This document shows, in pieces, positions 1 through 10,294 of a stretch of DNA of 64,000 nucleotides. The stretch spans positions 122,920 to 186,919 of the forward strand of contig NZ_JAAATR010000049.1 of the NCBI RefSeq assembly GCF_009907385.1, given 5' to 3'. The notes below the pieces were generated by a model that was not told where the DNA came from, ran no database searches, and worked only from the letters and a program-made list of their open reading frames with translations. A program made the translations under genes and the position numbers. This DNA comes from Atlantibacter hermannii. GTDB lineage: Bacteria > Pseudomonadota > Gammaproteobacteria > Enterobacterales > Enterobacteriaceae. Position 1 is the stretch's first letter. Each line of letters starts with the position of its first letter.

Positions 1-409
1 TCGCGTCATCGAAGCGGAAAGCCTGGATCTGCGTTACTACTCCGTCATCTACCATCTGATTGATGAAGTGAAAGCGGCGATGAGCGGTATGTTGTCTCCG
101 GAACTGAAACAGCAGATCATCGGTCTGGCTGAAGTGCGTGATGTGTTCAAATCACCGAAATTCGGTGCGATCGCGGGCTGTATGGTTACCGAAGGCACGA
201 TTAAACGTCATAACCCAATCCGCGTACTGCGCGACAACGTGGTTATCTATGAAGGCGAACTGGAATCCCTGCGCCGCTTCAAAGATGACGTTAACGAAGT
301 CCGTAACGGCATGGAATGTGGTATCGGCGTGAAGAACTACAACGACGTTCGCGTTGGCGATATGATCGAAGTGTTCGAAGTCATTGAGATTAAACGTACC
401 ATCGCTTAA
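1..409 (+). CDS. infB: Translation initiation factor IF-2, C-terminal end (partial)
   Basis: The reading frame is open from base 2 and ends at TAA 407-409, giving 135 residues. They match the last part of enteric IF-2, ending [11 protein letters not shown]. This is the C-terminal beta-barrel region that in IF-2 holds initiator fMet-tRNA on the 30S subunit. The G domain and the start lie before the window. The next gene is rbfA, as in the E. coli nusA-infB-rbfA-truB-rpsO-pnp operon. A G/C hairpin lies in the gap. Confidence 0.97.
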   Translation, partial: RVIEAESLDLRYYSVIYHLIDEVKAAMSGMLSPELKQQIIGLAEVRDVFKSPKFGAIAGCMVTEGTIKRHNPIRVLRDNVVIYEGELESLRRFKDDVNEVRNGMECGIGVKNYNDVRVGDMIEVFEVIEIKRTIA

Positions 410-435
410 TCGGGCTGATGTGACTGCTTAATTTA

Positions 436-454
436 GGGGGGCCGAGTGCCCCCC
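436..454 (+). terminator. GC hairpin between infB and rbfA
   Basis: GGGGGGC and GCCCCCC flank a five-base loop. Only a weak T-rich stretch follows (GATTTGTC), so it is more likely a leaky terminator or an RNA-stability hairpin than a full stop. rbfA is expected to be transcribed with infB. Confidence 0.5.
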
Positions 455-475
455 GATTTGTCTGGAGATTTTACT

Positions 476-877
476 ATGGCGAAAGAATTTGGTCGCCCGC
501 AGCGGGTGGCTCAGGAAATGCAAAAAGAAATTGCCATTATCCTGCAGCGCGAAATCAAAGATCCGCGGTTAGGTCTGATGACCACCGTATCCGGCGTGGA
601 AATGTCCCGCGATCTGGCCTATGCGAAAGTGTTCGTCACGTTTTTGAACGATAAAGACGAAGATGCCATTAAAGCCGGCATTAAAGCCCTTCAGGAAGCG
701 TCCGGTTTTATCCGTTCGCTGCTGGGTAAAGCAATGCGTCTGCGTATCGTGCCGGAATTAACCTTCTTCTATGACAATTCACTGGTAGAAGGGATGCGCA
801 TGTCGAATCTGGTGAGTAATGTCATCAAGGACGACGAGGCGCGCCGCGTCAACCCGGACGACAGCAAGGAGGACTGA
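476..877 (+). CDS. rbfA: Ribosome-binding factor A
   Basis: A 133-residue protein beginning [10 protein letters not shown], the size of E. coli RbfA. RbfA is a small KH-fold protein that binds the 30S subunit near the 5' end of 16S rRNA and assists late maturation, especially in the cold. I chose the ATG at 476 over an in-frame upstream start at 446 because it follows a GGAG ribosome-binding site and matches the conserved N-terminus. Its TGA overlaps the truB ATG by one base, so translation of the two is probably coupled. Confidence 0.97.
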   Translation: MAKEFGRPQRVAQEMQKEIAIILQREIKDPRLGLMTTVSGVEMSRDLAYAKVFVTFLNDKDEDAIKAGIKALQEASGFIRSLLGKAMRLRIVPELTFFYDNSLVEGMRMSNLVSNVIKDDEARRVNPDDSKED

Positions 878-1821
878 TGAGTCGTCCTCGTCGTCGCGGT
901 CGCGATGTGCATGGCGTATTGTTGCTGGATAAGCCCGGCGGGCTATCGTCCAACGACGCGCTGCAAAAAGTCAAACGCCTCTACAATGCCAACCGGGCAG
1001 GACATACCGGCGCGCTGGATCCGCTGGCGACCGGTATGTTGCCGATTTGCCTTGGCGAGGCGACAAAGTTTTCCCAGTATCTGCTTGATTCCGATAAGCG
1101 TTATCGCGTAATTGCGCGCCTCGGGCAGCGCACCGATACCTCGGACGCCGACGGCAACATCGTTGAGGAAAGGCCGGTGACTTTTACCGCGCAGGCGCTG
1201 GAAAATGCGCTGGAGAGTTTCCGTGGTGAGATCCAACAGGTCCCGACCATGTTCTCAGCGCTGAAGTATCAGGGCAAACCGCTGTACGAATATGCGCGTC
1301 AGGGGATTGTGGTGCCGCGGGAAGCGCGTCCGATCACCGTCTATGAGCTACTGTTTATTCGTCATGAAGGGCTGGAGCTGGAGCTGGAAGTTCATTGTTC
1401 TAAAGGCACTTACATCCGCACCATCATTGATGACCTGGGCGAAAAGCTCGGCTGCGGCGCGCACGTTAGCTATCTGCGCCGGCTTGCGGTGAGCAAATAC
1501 CCTGTCGAACGCATGGTGACGCTGGAACAGCTGACTACGCTGCGTGCACGGGCAGATGATGAAGGCATTGATTTGGCTACGGTTCTTGACCCGCTGTTAA
1601 TGCCGATGGACAGTCCGGCTTCGGATTTCCCGATGGTGAATATTCCACCTGTAATTGCTGGTTATTTTAAAAATGGCCAGCCGGTACGTGTTGCTGACGT
1701 GCCGCTGCACGGCCTGGTGCGCGTGACCGAAGGCGACGAACAGAAGTTTATCGGCATGGGTGAAATCGATGATGAGGGACGCGTCGCGCCCCGTCGTCTG
1801 GTGGTGGAATACCACGACTAA
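877..1821 (+). CDS. truB: tRNA pseudouridine(55) synthase
   Basis: A 314-residue protein. TruB converts U55 to pseudouridine in the T-loop of tRNAs and also acts as a tRNA chaperone. The catalytic motif GALDPLATG is present with Asp48. The C-terminal 60 or so residues form the PUA-type RNA-binding domain. The ATG lies in the TGATG overlap with rbfA, directly after an AGGAGG-like site, so the start is secure. rpsO follows after a 139-bp gap that carries its own promoter. Confidence 0.98.
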   Translation: MSRPRRRGRDVHGVLLLDKPGGLSSNDALQKVKRLYNANRAGHTGALDPLATGMLPICLGEATKFSQYLLDSDKRYRVIARLGQRTDTSDADGNIVEERPVTFTAQALENALESFRGEIQQVPTMFSALKYQGKPLYEYARQGIVVPREARPITVYELLFIRHEGLELELEVHCSKGTYIRTIIDDLGEKLGCGAHVSYLRRLAVSKYPVERMVTLEQLTTLRARADDEGIDLATVLDPLLMPMDSPASDFPMVNIPPVIAGYFKNGQPVRVADVPLHGLVRVTEGDEQKFIGMGEIDDEGRVAPRRLVVEYHD

Positions 1822-1824
1822 CGT

Positions 1825-1853
1825 TTGCGATAAGCTGCTGTGACAGGTAGAAT
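1825..1853 (+). promoter_or_regulatory. rpsO promoter (P1-like)
   Basis: TTGCGA (1825-1830) and TAGAAT (1848-1853) are separated by 17 bases, a good sigma-70 arrangement. Transcription would start near 1860, giving an rpsO leader of about 100 nt, in line with the known E. coli rpsO transcript. Inferred from sequence only. Confidence 0.65.
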
Positions 1854-1859
1854 ATTGCG

Positions 1860-2230
<371 letters not shown>

Positions 2231-2245
2231 TTCTTGCGAGTTTCA

Positions 2246-2276
2246 GAAAAGGGGGCCTTTACGGCCCCTTTTTTCA
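2246..2276 (+). terminator. rpsO-pnp intercistronic terminator
   Basis: A GGGGCC/GGCCCC stem with a short loop is flanked by AAAA before and six T after, a textbook intrinsic terminator. It corresponds to t1 of the E. coli rpsO-pnp operon, which is leaky and lets some transcripts reach pnp. Confidence 0.9.
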
Positions 2277-2324
2277 ACCAGATGGCAGAATTCAATAGTA
2301 AACTACTGTATTGTTGCCTGAAGG

Positions 2325-2451
2325 GATCTTCTTGTGCAGAGGTTCGCGCGGCTAATGAGAGGCTTGACTCCACGAAGGGGTTAGGATTGTCATTAGTCGC
2401 GAGGATGCAAAGAAGGTCGATACTCAACAGCACGCCGCACCGGTGTGCTGT
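2325..2451 (+). promoter_or_regulatory. pnp leader, RNase III-processed hairpin and downstream hairpin
   Basis: The arm beginning GATCTTCTT (2325) pairs with the arm ending AAGAAGGTC (2418). Matching inner blocks such as TCGCG/CGCGA and CTAATGA/TCATTAG make a long imperfect duplex. A second hairpin pairs ACAGCAC (2427-2433) with GTGCTGT (2445-2451). In E. coli the long duplex is cut by RNase III and then degraded by PNPase, so PNPase limits its own synthesis. The antisense RNA SraG maps to this interval in E. coli; I cannot confirm it here. Confidence 0.8.
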
Positions 2452-2475
2452 CATTCATTAAGAAAGGGTATTATT

Positions 2476-4620
2476 TTGCTTAATCCGATCGTTCGTAAAT
2501 TTCAATATGGTCAACATACCGTCACGTTAGAGACCGGTATGATGGCGCGCCAGGCTACCGCCGCAGTGATGGTAAGCATGGACGACACCGCAGTATTCGT
2601 GACCGTTGTGGGTCAGAAAAAAGCTAAACCGGGACAGGATTTCTTCCCGCTTACCGTTAACTATCAGGAGCGTACCTACGCTGCTGGCCGTATCCCAGGT
2701 AGCTTCTTCCGTCGTGAAGGCCGTCCGAGCGAAGGCGAAACCCTGATCGCGCGCCTGATTGACCGTCCGGTTCGTCCGCTGTTCCCGGAAGGCTTCGTTA
2801 ACGAAGTTCAGGTTATCGCGACCGTGGTTTCTGTGAACCCGCAGGTTCACCCGGACATCGTGGCGATGATCGGCGCATCCGCAGCGTTGAGCCTGTCTGG
2901 TATTCCGTTCAACGGCCCAATCGGCGCTGCGCGCGTTGGCTACATCAACGATCAGTACGTGCTGAACCCGACGGCTGACGAACTGAAAAACAGCAAGCTG
3001 GACCTGGTGGTTGCCGGTACCGAAGGCGCTGTATTGATGGTTGAATCCGAAGCTGAACTGCTGAGCGAAGACCAGATGCTGGGCGCAGTCGTGTTTGGCC
3101 ACGATCAACAGCAGGTAGTCATTGAAAACATCAACGCTCTGGTTGCCGAAGCGGGCAAACCGCGTTGGGACTGGCAGCCGGAAGCTGCTAACGACGCGCT
3201 GAACAGCCGCGTTGCCGCGCTGGCTGAAACGCGTCTGAGCGACGCTTACCGCATCACTGACAAACAAGAACGTTATTCCCAGATTGATGCGATTAAATCC
3301 GACGTTATCGCAGCGCTGCAGGCTGAACAGGCTGAAGGCGACGCGCTGGACGAAAACGAGCTGAACGACATTCTGCACGCTATCGAGAAAAACGTAGTGC
3401 GTAGCCGCGTCCTGCGTGGCGAACCGCGTATCGATGGTCGTGAAAAAGACATGATCCGTGGTCTGGACGTTCGTACCGGCGTACTGCCGCGTACTCACGG
3501 TTCGGCACTGTTCACCCGTGGCGAAACGCAGGCGCTGGTTACCGCAACGCTGGGGACCGCACGCGATGCGCAGAACCTTGACGAGCTGATGGGCGAACGT
3601 ACTGACAACTTCCTGTTCCACTATAACTTCCCTCCGTACTCCGTAGGTGAAACCGGGATGGTGGGATCGCCGAAGCGTCGTGAAATCGGTCACGGTCGTC
3701 TGGCGAAACGCGGCGTAATGGCAGTCATGCCGGATGCAGAGCGCTTCCCGTACACCGTTCGCGTGGTGTCTGAAATCACCGAATCCAACGGTTCTTCTTC
3801 TATGGCTTCCGTGTGCGGTGCCTCTCTGGCGCTGATGGACGCGGGTGTGCCCATTAAAGCCGCTGTTGCGGGTATCGCGATGGGTCTGGTGAAAGAAGGT
3901 GACAACTTCGTGGTGCTGTCCGACATTCTGGGTGATGAAGATCACCTGGGCGACATGGACTTTAAAGTCGCCGGTAGCCGTGAAGGTATCTCCGCGCTGC
4001 AGATGGATATCAAAATCGAAGGCATCACTCGCGAAATCATGCAGGTGGCGCTGAACCAGGCTAAGGGCGCGCGTCTGCATATCCTGAGCGTGATGGAACA
4101 GGCTATCAACGCACCGCGTGGCGATATCTCTGAATTCGCTCCGCGTATCCACACTATCAAGATCAACCCGGACAAGATCAAAGACGTGATCGGTAAGGGC
4201 GGTTCTGTGATCCGTGCGCTGACCGAAGAAACCGGCACCACCATTGAAATCGAAGATGACGGCACCGTGAAAATCGCGGCTACCGACGGCGAAAAAGCGA
4301 AACACGCTATCCGCCGTATCGAAGAGATCACCGCTGAAATCGAAGTGGGTCGCGTTTATAACGGTAAAGTCACCCGTATCGTTGACTTCGGTGCGTTTGT
4401 TGCCATTGGCGGCGGCAAAGAAGGCCTGGTACACATTTCCCAAATCGCTGACAAGCGCGTTGAGAAAGTGACTGATTATCTGCAGATGAATCAGGAAGTG
4501 CCGGTTAAAGTTCTGGAGGTGGATCGCCAGGGCCGTATCCGTTTAAGCATTAAAGAAGCAGCCGAGCCGTCTCAGCCGGCGGCCGCACCGGAAGCTCCGG
4601 CAGCACCGCACGCTGAATAA
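2476..4620 (+). CDS. pnp: Polyribonucleotide nucleotidyltransferase (PNPase)
   Basis: 714 residues starting at TTG (2476), as in E. coli, after AAGAAAGGG. The upstream in-frame ATG at 2443 lies inside the leader hairpin and adds residues absent from the family. PNPase is a trimeric 3'-5' phosphorolytic exonuclease of the degradosome. Two RNase PH-like domains fill residues 1 to about 545. A KH domain follows with [12 protein letters not shown] (GXXG), then an S1 domain ([18 protein letters not shown]), and an Ala/Pro-rich tail that in E. coli contacts RNase E elsewhere. Autoregulated through its leader. Confidence 0.98.
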   Translation: MLNPIVRKFQYGQHTVTLETGMMARQATAAVMVSMDDTAVFVTVVGQKKAKPGQDFFPLTVNYQERTYAAGRIPGSFFRREGRPSEGETLIARLIDRPVRPLFPEGFVNEVQVIATVVSVNPQVHPDIVAMIGASAALSLSGIPFNGPIGAARVGYINDQYVLNPTADELKNSKLDLVVAGTEGAVLMVESEAELLSEDQMLGAVVFGHDQQQVVIENINALVAEAGKPRWDWQPEAANDALNSRVAALAETRLSDAYRITDKQERYSQIDAIKSDVIAALQAEQAEGDALDENELNDILHAIEKNVVRSRVLRGEPRIDGREKDMIRGLDVRTGVLPRTHGSALFTRGETQALVTATLGTARDAQNLDELMGERTDNFLFHYNFPPYSVGETGMVGSPKRREIGHGRLAKRGVMAVMPDAERFPYTVRVVSEITESNGSSSMASVCGASLALMDAGVPIKAAVAGIAMGLVKEGDNFVVLSDILGDEDHLGDMDFKVAGSREGISALQMDIKIEGITREIMQVALNQAKGARLHILSVMEQAINAPRGDISEFAPRIHTIKINPDKIKDVIGKGGSVIRALTEETGTTIEIEDDGTVKIAATDGEKAKHAIRRIEEITAEIEVGRVYNGKVTRIVDFGAFVAIGGGKEGLVHISQIADKRVEKVTDYLQMNQEVPVKVLEVDRQGRIRLSIKEAAEPSQPAAAPEAPAAPHAE

Positions 4621-4632
4621 GGGTTGCCATTA

Positions 4633-4663
4633 GGCTCTCCATGTTCGCATGGAGAGCTCTTTG
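4633..4663 (+). terminator. pnp terminator
   Basis: A perfect 10-bp stem (GCTCTCCATG 4634-4643, CATGGAGAGC 4648-4657) closed by a TTCG loop and followed by TCTTTG. The U-tract is short, but the stem is strong and lies 13 bases after the pnp stop. Confidence 0.75.
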
Positions 4664-4736
4664 ATACCGGGCTGGAAGCCGGGTTTGCAACCGGGGAACA
4701 GGACGTTCATCCAATTGTTGTCTTCGGGAGTGGGAA

Positions 4737-5621
4737 ATGAAGCCTTTTTTGCGCTGGTGTTTCGTTGCGACAGCTCTCACGCTGGCAGGATGCAGCAACT
4801 CTGCCTGGCGTAAGAGCGAAGTCCTCGCGGTACCATTGCAACCGACTTTACAGCAAGAAGTCATTCTGGCTCGCATGGAACAAATTCTTGCCAGTCGGGC
4901 TTTAACCGATGATGAACGCGCTCAGCTTTTATATGAGCGCGGAGTGTTGTATGATAGTCTTGGTCTGCGGGCACTGGCGCGAAATGATTTTTCACAAGCG
5001 CTGGCTATCCGCCCCGATATGCCTGAGGTATTCAATTACTTAGGCATTTATTTAACGCAGGCAGGCAATTTTGATGCTGCCTATGAAGCGTTTGATTCTG
5101 TACTTGAGCTTGAACCAACTTACAACTACGCGCATTTAAACCGCGGTATCGCCCTCTATTACGGCGGACGTTACCAGTTAGCGCAAGATGATCTGCTGGC
5201 GTTTTATCAAGACGATCCCAATGATCCTTTCCGTAGTCTGTGGCTCTATATTGCTGAACGCAAACTGGATGAGAAACAGGCCAAAGCGTCGTTACAACAA
5301 CGCTTAGATAAATCGGATAAAGAACAATGGGGATGGAACATTGTCGAGTTCTACCTGGGCAACATTAACGAAGCAACGTTAATGGATCGCCTCAAGGCGG
5401 ACGCAACGGATAACACCTCGCTCGCTGAGCATCTCAGTGAAACCAACTTCTATTTAGGTAAGTACTACCTAAGTCTGGGGGATACGGACAGCGCTACGGC
5501 TCTGTTCAAGTTAGCGGTAGCTAACAACGTACATAACTACGTTGAACACCGTTACGCATTGTTGGAACTAGCACTCTTGGGCCAGGAGCAAGAAGACCTG
5601 GCAGAATCGGACCAGCAATAG
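4737..5621 (+). CDS. nlpI: Lipoprotein NlpI (TPR protein)
   Basis: 294 residues, the same length as E. coli NlpI. A short N-terminal signal ends in the lipobox LAGC with the lipidated Cys19. The rest is helical tetratricopeptide repeats, for example around [19 protein letters not shown]. NlpI is an outer-membrane lipoprotein that brings substrates such as the peptidoglycan hydrolase MepS to the protease Prc and scaffolds other hydrolases. It lies between pnp and deaD as in E. coli, with its own upstream gap of 116 bp. Confidence 0.97.
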   Translation: MKPFLRWCFVATALTLAGCSNSAWRKSEVLAVPLQPTLQQEVILARMEQILASRALTDDERAQLLYERGVLYDSLGLRALARNDFSQALAIRPDMPEVFNYLGIYLTQAGNFDAAYEAFDSVLELEPTYNYAHLNRGIALYYGGRYQLAQDDLLAFYQDDPNDPFRSLWLYIAERKLDEKQAKASLQQRLDKSDKEQWGWNIVEFYLGNINEATLMDRLKADATDNTSLAEHLSETNFYLGKYYLSLGDTDSATALFKLAVANNVHNYVEHRYALLELALLGQEQEDLAESDQQ

Positions 5622-5641
5622 CTGACGGACATCTATCAGCC

Positions 5642-5690
5642 CAAAAACTTTTTTAAAGTCATCACCTTAGCGGGTGAGGGCGTTTTTGTT
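5642..5690 (+). terminator. Nested inverted repeats after nlpI
   Basis: TCACC (5662-5666) and GGTGA (5673-5677) form an inner stem. CAAAAAC (5642-5648) and GTTTTTG (5682-5688) are perfect complements that could close an outer stem. GGGCGTTTTTG follows the inner hairpin, so it can also read as an intrinsic terminator for nlpI. The two foldings are not equally stable, and a folding calculation would decide. Confidence 0.5.
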
Positions 5691-5728
5691 CGTCAATCAA
5701 TCAAATTTGAGCCGGTTCACACTTTTCA

Positions 5729-5809
5729 ATGAAAATTGCAGATCTTTTTCATGATGAGTTATGTAGACTGGCCGCCATTTATCTTGAGGCACACGTACTA
5801 CATGACTGA
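5729..5809 (+). CDS. yrbN: Leader peptide YrbN (26 aa) upstream of deaD
   Basis: An ORF of 26 codons, beginning [16 protein letters not shown] and ending in TGA 5807-5809. It matches E. coli YrbN, a small protein known between nlpI and deaD. It overlaps the deaD ATG (5802) by eight bases in another frame, so ribosomes ending yrbN finish right at the deaD start. That layout suggests translational coupling of deaD to yrbN. Function beyond this is unknown. Confidence 0.85.
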   Translation: MKIADLFHDELCRLAAIYLEAHVLHD

Positions 5810-7739
5810 ATTCGAAACCACTTTTTCTGATCTGGGGCTGAAGACTCCTATCCTTGAAGCCCTTAACGATCTGGGTTACGAAAAGCCATCTCCGATCCAG
5901 GCCGAGTGTATTCCGCACCTGCTTGGTGGCCGCGATGTTCTGGGTATGGCCCAGACAGGCAGCGGCAAAACCGCAGCGTTCTCATTACCGCTGCTGAACA
6001 ACCTTGATCCTGAATTGAAAGCGCCGCAAATCCTGGTGCTGGCCCCGACCCGCGAACTGGCGGTTCAGGTTGCTGAAGCAATGACGGACTTCTCTAAACA
6101 CATGCATGGCGTAAACGTGGTTGCCCTTTACGGCGGCCAGCGTTATGACGTGCAGCTGCGCGCCCTGCGTCAGGGCCCACAGATTGTTGTGGGTACTCCA
6201 GGCCGCCTGCTTGACCATTTAAAACGCGGTACGCTGAACCTGTCCAACCTGAGCGGTATGGTACTGGACGAAGCGGATGAAATGCTGCGCATGGGCTTCA
6301 TCGAAGACGTTGAAACCATCATGGCGCAGATCCCGGAAGGTCATCAGACCGCCCTGTTCTCCGCCACCATGCCGGAAGCGATTCGCCGTATTACCCGCCG
6401 CTTTATGAAAGAGCCGCAGGAAGTGCGCATTCAGTCCAGCGTGACCACTCGTCCGGACATCAGCCAGAGCTACTGGACTGTATACGGCATGCGTAAAAAT
6501 GAAGCGCTGGTGCGTTTCCTGGAAGCGGAAGATTTTGACGCGGCGATTATTTTCGTGCGCACCAAAAACGCGACCCTCGAAGTGGCCGAAGCGCTGGAGC
6601 GCAGCGGTTACAACAGTGCCGCGCTGAACGGCGACATGAACCAGGCGCTGCGTGAGCAGACCCTGGAGCGCCTGAAGGATGGTCGTCTGGATATCCTGAT
6701 CGCCACCGACGTTGCGGCCCGTGGCCTGGACGTTGAGCGTATCAGCCTGGTCGTTAACTACGATATCCCGATGGATTCAGAATCTTACGTGCACCGTATT
6801 GGCCGTACCGGTCGTGCGGGACGTGCGGGTCGCGCGCTGCTGTTCGTTGAGAACCGCGAGCGTCGTCTGCTGCGCAATATCGAACGCACCATGAAGCTGA
6901 CCATTCCGGAAGTAGAACTGCCGAACGCAGAACTGCTGGGCAAACGCCGCCTGGAGAAATTCGCCGCCAAAGTACAGCAACAGCTGGAAAGCAGCGATCT
7001 GGATCAGTACCGCGCTCTGCTGGCGAAAATCCAGCCGACTGCAGAAGACGAAGAGCTGGACATCGAAACCCTGGCTGCCGCGCTGCTGAAAATGGCGCAG
7101 GGCGAACGTCCGCTGATCCTGCCGCCGGATGCGCCGATGCGTCCGCGTCGTGAGTTCCGTGAGCGTGACGATCGTTTCGAACGTCGCGGCGATCGTAACG
7201 ATCGTGGTCCGCGTGGCGACCGTCCTCAGCGCGAGGGTGAAGATCGTCCGCGCCGTGAGCGTCGTGACGTTGGCGACATGGAACTGTATCGCATTGAAGT
7301 GGGTCGTGATGATGGCGTTGAAGTCCGTCATATCGTTGGCGCGATTGCTAACGAAGGCGACATCAGCAGCCGTTACATCGGTAACATTAAACTGTTTGCG
7401 TCCCACTCCACCATCGAGCTGCCGAAAGGTATGCCGGGCGAAGTTCTGCAACACTTCACCCGCACGCGTATTCTCAACAAACCGATGAATATGCAACTGC
7501 TGGGCGACGCGCAACCGCGTCCGGATCGCGGCGGTGAACGTCGTGGCGGCGGCGCTGGCCGTGGCGGTTTCGGTGGCGAGCGTCGTGAAGGCGGTCGTAG
7601 TGAAGGCCGTCGTTTCAGCGGTGAACGCCATGAAGGCGGCGCAGGCCGTAGCTTCAGCGGCGAGCGTCGTGAAGGCGGCCGTGGCCCGCGTCGTGAAGAT
7701 GGCGCTGCACCGTCCCGTCGTCGTTTCGGTGACGCATAA
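5802..7739 (+). CDS. deaD: ATP-dependent DEAD-box RNA helicase DeaD (CsdA)
   Basis: 645 residues from the ATG giving [13 protein letters not shown]. An in-frame start at 5736 lies inside yrbN and adds non-family residues. Motif I AQTGSGKT is at 50-57, DEAD at 156-159, then SAT and [11 protein letters not shown] DbpA-like RNA-binding domain follows, with a long Arg/Gly-rich tail containing repeats of GERREGG type. DeaD unwinds RNA in 50S biogenesis and works in cold-adapted degradosomes. It is about 16 residues longer than E. coli DeaD, from expansion in the RG-rich linker and tail. Confidence 0.98.
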   Translation: MTEFETTFSDLGLKTPILEALNDLGYEKPSPIQAECIPHLLGGRDVLGMAQTGSGKTAAFSLPLLNNLDPELKAPQILVLAPTRELAVQVAEAMTDFSKHMHGVNVVALYGGQRYDVQLRALRQGPQIVVGTPGRLLDHLKRGTLNLSNLSGMVLDEADEMLRMGFIEDVETIMAQIPEGHQTALFSATMPEAIRRITRRFMKEPQEVRIQSSVTTRPDISQSYWTVYGMRKNEALVRFLEAEDFDAAIIFVRTKNATLEVAEALERSGYNSAALNGDMNQALREQTLERLKDGRLDILIATDVAARGLDVERISLVVNYDIPMDSESYVHRIGRTGRAGRAGRALLFVENRERRLLRNIERTMKLTIPEVELPNAELLGKRRLEKFAAKVQQQLESSDLDQYRALLAKIQPTAEDEELDIETLAAALLKMAQGERPLILPPDAPMRPRREFRERDDRFERRGDRNDRGPRGDRPQREGEDRPRRERRDVGDMELYRIEVGRDDGVEVRHIVGAIANEGDISSRYIGNIKLFASHSTIELPKGMPGEVLQHFTRTRILNKPMNMQLLGDAQPRPDRGGERRGGGAGRGGFGGERREGGRSEGRRFSGERHEGGAGRSFSGERREGGRGPRREDGAAPSRRRFGDA

Positions 7740-7783
7740 GGTTTAAACGCCTTACGCTTTACACGCTGTAAAGTTTAATAAAC

Positions 7784-7813
7784 AGTCCCGATCAAATGAT
7801 TGGGACTTTTTTT
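7784..7813 (+). terminator. deaD terminator
   Basis: AGTCCCGATCA (7784-7794) pairs with TGATTGGGACT (7798-7807 region, one G-T pair), followed by seven T. A strong intrinsic terminator 44 bases after the deaD stop. Confidence 0.9.
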
Positions 7814-7814
7814 A

Positions 7815-7843
7815 TCTGGTTTGTACTCATGTACTGGTACAAT
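7815..7843 (+). promoter_or_regulatory. mtr promoter with TrpR operator
   Basis: The palindrome TGTACTCATGTACTGGTACA (7822-7841) closely matches the TrpR operator of E. coli mtr (TGTAC...GTACA arms). It overlaps a -10-like TACAAT (7838-7843). In E. coli, mtr is repressed by TrpR with tryptophan and activated by TyrR. The overlap with the -10 region fits repression by blocking RNA polymerase. Confidence 0.75.
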
Positions 7844-7887
7844 GACGCGCCCGCTTTCGGGATCCGCTCGTTAATACAGGACATAAC

Positions 7888-9132
7888 ATGGCAACCCTTT
7901 CCACCACCAGCGTATCGCCCTCCATTCTGGGCGGCATTGTTATTATTGCCGGCACCATCATCGGCGCAGGGATGTTTTCTCTGCCAGTCGTGATGTCAGG
8001 CGCGTGGTTTTTTTGGTCGCTGGCGGCGTTAGGGGTGACCTGGTTCTGTATGCTGCATTCCGGCTTAATGATCCTCGAAGCAAACCTCAACTACGCACCC
8101 GGTGCCAGCTTCGATACCATGACCAGAGATCTGCTCGGCAAAAACTGGACGTGGATCAACGGCCTCTCCATCGCCTTTGTGCTGTATATCCTGACCTACG
8201 CCTATATCTCGGCGAGCGGTTCGATACTGCATCACACGCTGTCAGAAATGTCGCTGTCATTTTCTCCCCGGCTGGCGGGGCTGATCTTTGCCTTGATCGT
8301 GGCGTTTGTGGTCTGGCTCAGTACCCGTGCGGTGAGCAGGATGACGGCGATTGTGCTGGGCGCGAAGGTGATCACCTTCTTCCTGACGTTCGGCAGCCTG
8401 TTGGGCCACGTTGAGCCCGCCACGCTGTTTAACGTCGCGGAACCACAGCCATCCTACCTGCCGTATTTGCTGATGACGCTGCCGTTCTGCCTGGCATCCT
8501 TTGGCTATCATGGTAACGTGCCGAGCCTGATGAAGTATTACGGCAAAGATCCGCGCACGATTGTGCGATGCATTGTGTGGGGAACGCTGATTGCGCTGGC
8601 GCTGTATACCATCTGGCTGCTGGCGACCATGGGGAACATCCCGCGTCCGGCATTTATTGAGATTGCCCAAAAGGGCGGCAATATAGATGTACTGGTTCAG
8701 GCGCTGGCGGGCGTGCTCAACAGTAAGACGCTCGACCTGCTGTTAATCATCTTCTCTAACTTTGCGGTCGCCAGCTCGTTCCTCGGCGTCACTCTGGGCC
8801 TGTTTGATTACCTGGCGGATTTATTCGGCTTCGATGATTCCGCGCTGGGGCGTTTCAAAACCGTGCTGTTGACCTTCGCGCCGCCGATTGCGGGCGGCAT
8901 GCTGTGGCCGAACGGATTTTTGTACGCCATCGGCTATGCCGGGTTGGCTGCGACTATCTGGGCCGCAATTGTACCTGCGCTGCTGGCCAGAGCGTCGCGC
9001 AAGCGCTTCGGCAGCCCGCTGTTTCGCGTCTGGGGTGGGACGCCGATGATCGTGTTGATCCTGATCTTCGGTATCGGCAATGCGCTGGTGCATCTGTTAT
9101 CGACGGCGAACCTGCTGCCGGTTTATCAATAA
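7888..9132 (+). CDS. mtr: High-affinity tryptophan permease
   Basis: 414 residues, the same length as E. coli Mtr. It is an inner-membrane protein of the aromatic amino-acid (HAAAP) permease family, importing tryptophan with protons. About 11 hydrophobic segments are visible, the first around [19 protein letters not shown], with the family-typical glycine-rich turn. The ATG follows a purine-rich site and a TrpR-type operator. The gene stands alone, convergent with yhbW. Confidence 0.96.
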   Translation: MATLSTTSVSPSILGGIVIIAGTIIGAGMFSLPVVMSGAWFFWSLAALGVTWFCMLHSGLMILEANLNYAPGASFDTMTRDLLGKNWTWINGLSIAFVLYILTYAYISASGSILHHTLSEMSLSFSPRLAGLIFALIVAFVVWLSTRAVSRMTAIVLGAKVITFFLTFGSLLGHVEPATLFNVAEPQPSYLPYLLMTLPFCLASFGYHGNVPSLMKYYGKDPRTIVRCIVWGTLIALALYTIWLLATMGNIPRPAFIEIAQKGGNIDVLVQALAGVLNSKTLDLLLIIFSNFAVASSFLGVTLGLFDYLADLFGFDDSALGRFKTVLLTFAPPIAGGMLWPNGFLYAIGYAGLAATIWAAIVPALLARASRKRFGSPLFRVWGGTPMIVLILIFGIGNALVHLLSTANLLPVYQ

Positions 9133-9160
9133 AAAAACGCCCTCCCTGTGGAGGGCGCTC
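9131..9160 (-). terminator. yhbW terminator, possibly bidirectional
   Basis: GCCCTCC (9139-9145), loop CTGT, GGAGGGC (9150-9156). Read on the minus strand it is followed by GTTTTTTT, so it is a strong intrinsic terminator for yhbW. On the plus strand only GCTCTGTT follows, so it would stop mtr transcripts less well. Confidence 0.9.
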
Positions 9161-9162
9161 TG

Positions 9163-10167
9163 TTACAGCGATTCGCGAACCTGCATCGCTAAATCGAAGG
9201 AGTGGAGACGGGCCTGATGATCGAAAATCTGCCCGTTAACCATGATTTCATCGGCCTCGGTTTCCCGAAGAATCGACAGCAAGCCGTGACGCACTTTAGC
9301 CTTATCGCCCACCAGCGACATGCCCAGCGCCTGCTGGACGCCGTACTGCTCCGCCGGGCTCCAGATCTTCTCCATGCTTTCTACCGGCGGCGGCAGCTGT
9401 CCGGCCTCGCCGCGGCGCAGCTTCACAAATGCCTGCTGCATTGAGGTAAACAAAAACTCCGCGTCGCGATTGCTGTCGGCAGCCACGATATTGATGCACA
9501 CCAGCGCGTAAGGTTTATCCAGCCGTTCGGACGGTTTGAACTGAGTACGATACAGATGCAGCGCCTGGAACAGCATGTCCGGCGCAAAGTGCGAAGCAAA
9601 CGCGAAAGGCAGCCCCATCTGAGCCGCCAGCTGCGCGCTGTACAAGCTGGAGCCTAACAGCCACAGCGGGATTTTCGCGCCGTAGCCCGGCACCGGCCGC
9701 ACGGCAGGATGCGGATCGCGCGCATCAAACCATTCCACCAGTTCGTTCACGTCACGCGGGAAGTTATCAATATCGCCACTCATATGACGACGCAGCGCCA
9801 TCATGGTGCGCTGATCGCTGCCCGGCGCGCGGCCCAGCCCCAGCTCAATACGGCCAGGATACAGCGCATCCAGAGTACCGAACTGTTCGGCAATCACCAG
9901 CGGAGAGTGGTTGGGCAGCATCACGCCGCCGGAGCCCAGGCGCAATGTGGTGGTGTTCGCAGCAAGATAGCCGATCAGCACCGACGTCGCCGCGCTGGCG
10001 ATGCCGGTCATATTGTGGTGTTCAGCCAGCCAGTAGCGGTGATAGCCGCGCGCTTCGGCAAGTTTGGCTAAATCCAGAGAATGATGAAAAGCGTCCCGGG
10101 CGCTGAGCCCTTGCGGGATCGGGGCCAGGTCAAGCAAAGAGAAAGGTACAGTTGATTGCGTGGTCAT
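9163..10167 (-). CDS. yhbW: Luciferase-like monooxygenase YhbW
   Basis: 334 residues, the size of E. coli YhbW. It belongs to the bacterial luciferase-like flavin-dependent monooxygenase family: a TIM-barrel protein with [15 protein letters not shown] near the N-terminus and [12 protein letters not shown] in the middle, both typical. Substrate unknown. It sits next to mtr as in E. coli, with the ubi genes further upstream on the same strand and a 127-base gap that could hold its promoter. Confidence 0.93.
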   Translation of the reverse strand: MTTQSTVPFSLLDLAPIPQGLSARDAFHHSLDLAKLAEARGYHRYWLAEHHNMTGIASAATSVLIGYLAANTTTLRLGSGGVMLPNHSPLVIAEQFGTLDALYPGRIELGLGRAPGSDQRTMMALRRHMSGDIDNFPRDVNELVEWFDARDPHPAVRPVPGYGAKIPLWLLGSSLYSAQLAAQMGLPFAFASHFAPDMLFQALHLYRTQFKPSERLDKPYALVCINIVAADSNRDAEFLFTSMQQAFVKLRRGEAGQLPPPVESMEKIWSPAEQYGVQQALGMSLVGDKAKVRHGLLSILRETEADEIMVNGQIFDHQARLHSFDLAMQVRESL

Positions 10168-10294
10168 AGCAGCTCACTTTGTCACAGCACTGTTTCAGAT
10201 TAAAGGTCTGCCTCCGGCGCGTATGCGCCAGAAAGCTGTACCTTTTAATACTGCATTAAAATCCGCTGATTGCTGTTAACAAAGTGAGCTTTTT

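Noticed and set aside
2527..4443. 638-codon ORF on the minus strand inside pnp
   Set aside because: A mirror of the strong codon bias of pnp. The translation is rich in His, Arg and Val without any domain, and pnp is certain.
6777..7631. 284-codon Thr/Ala-rich ORF antisense to deaD
   Set aside because: Low-complexity product of the repetitive RG-rich deaD tail read backwards.
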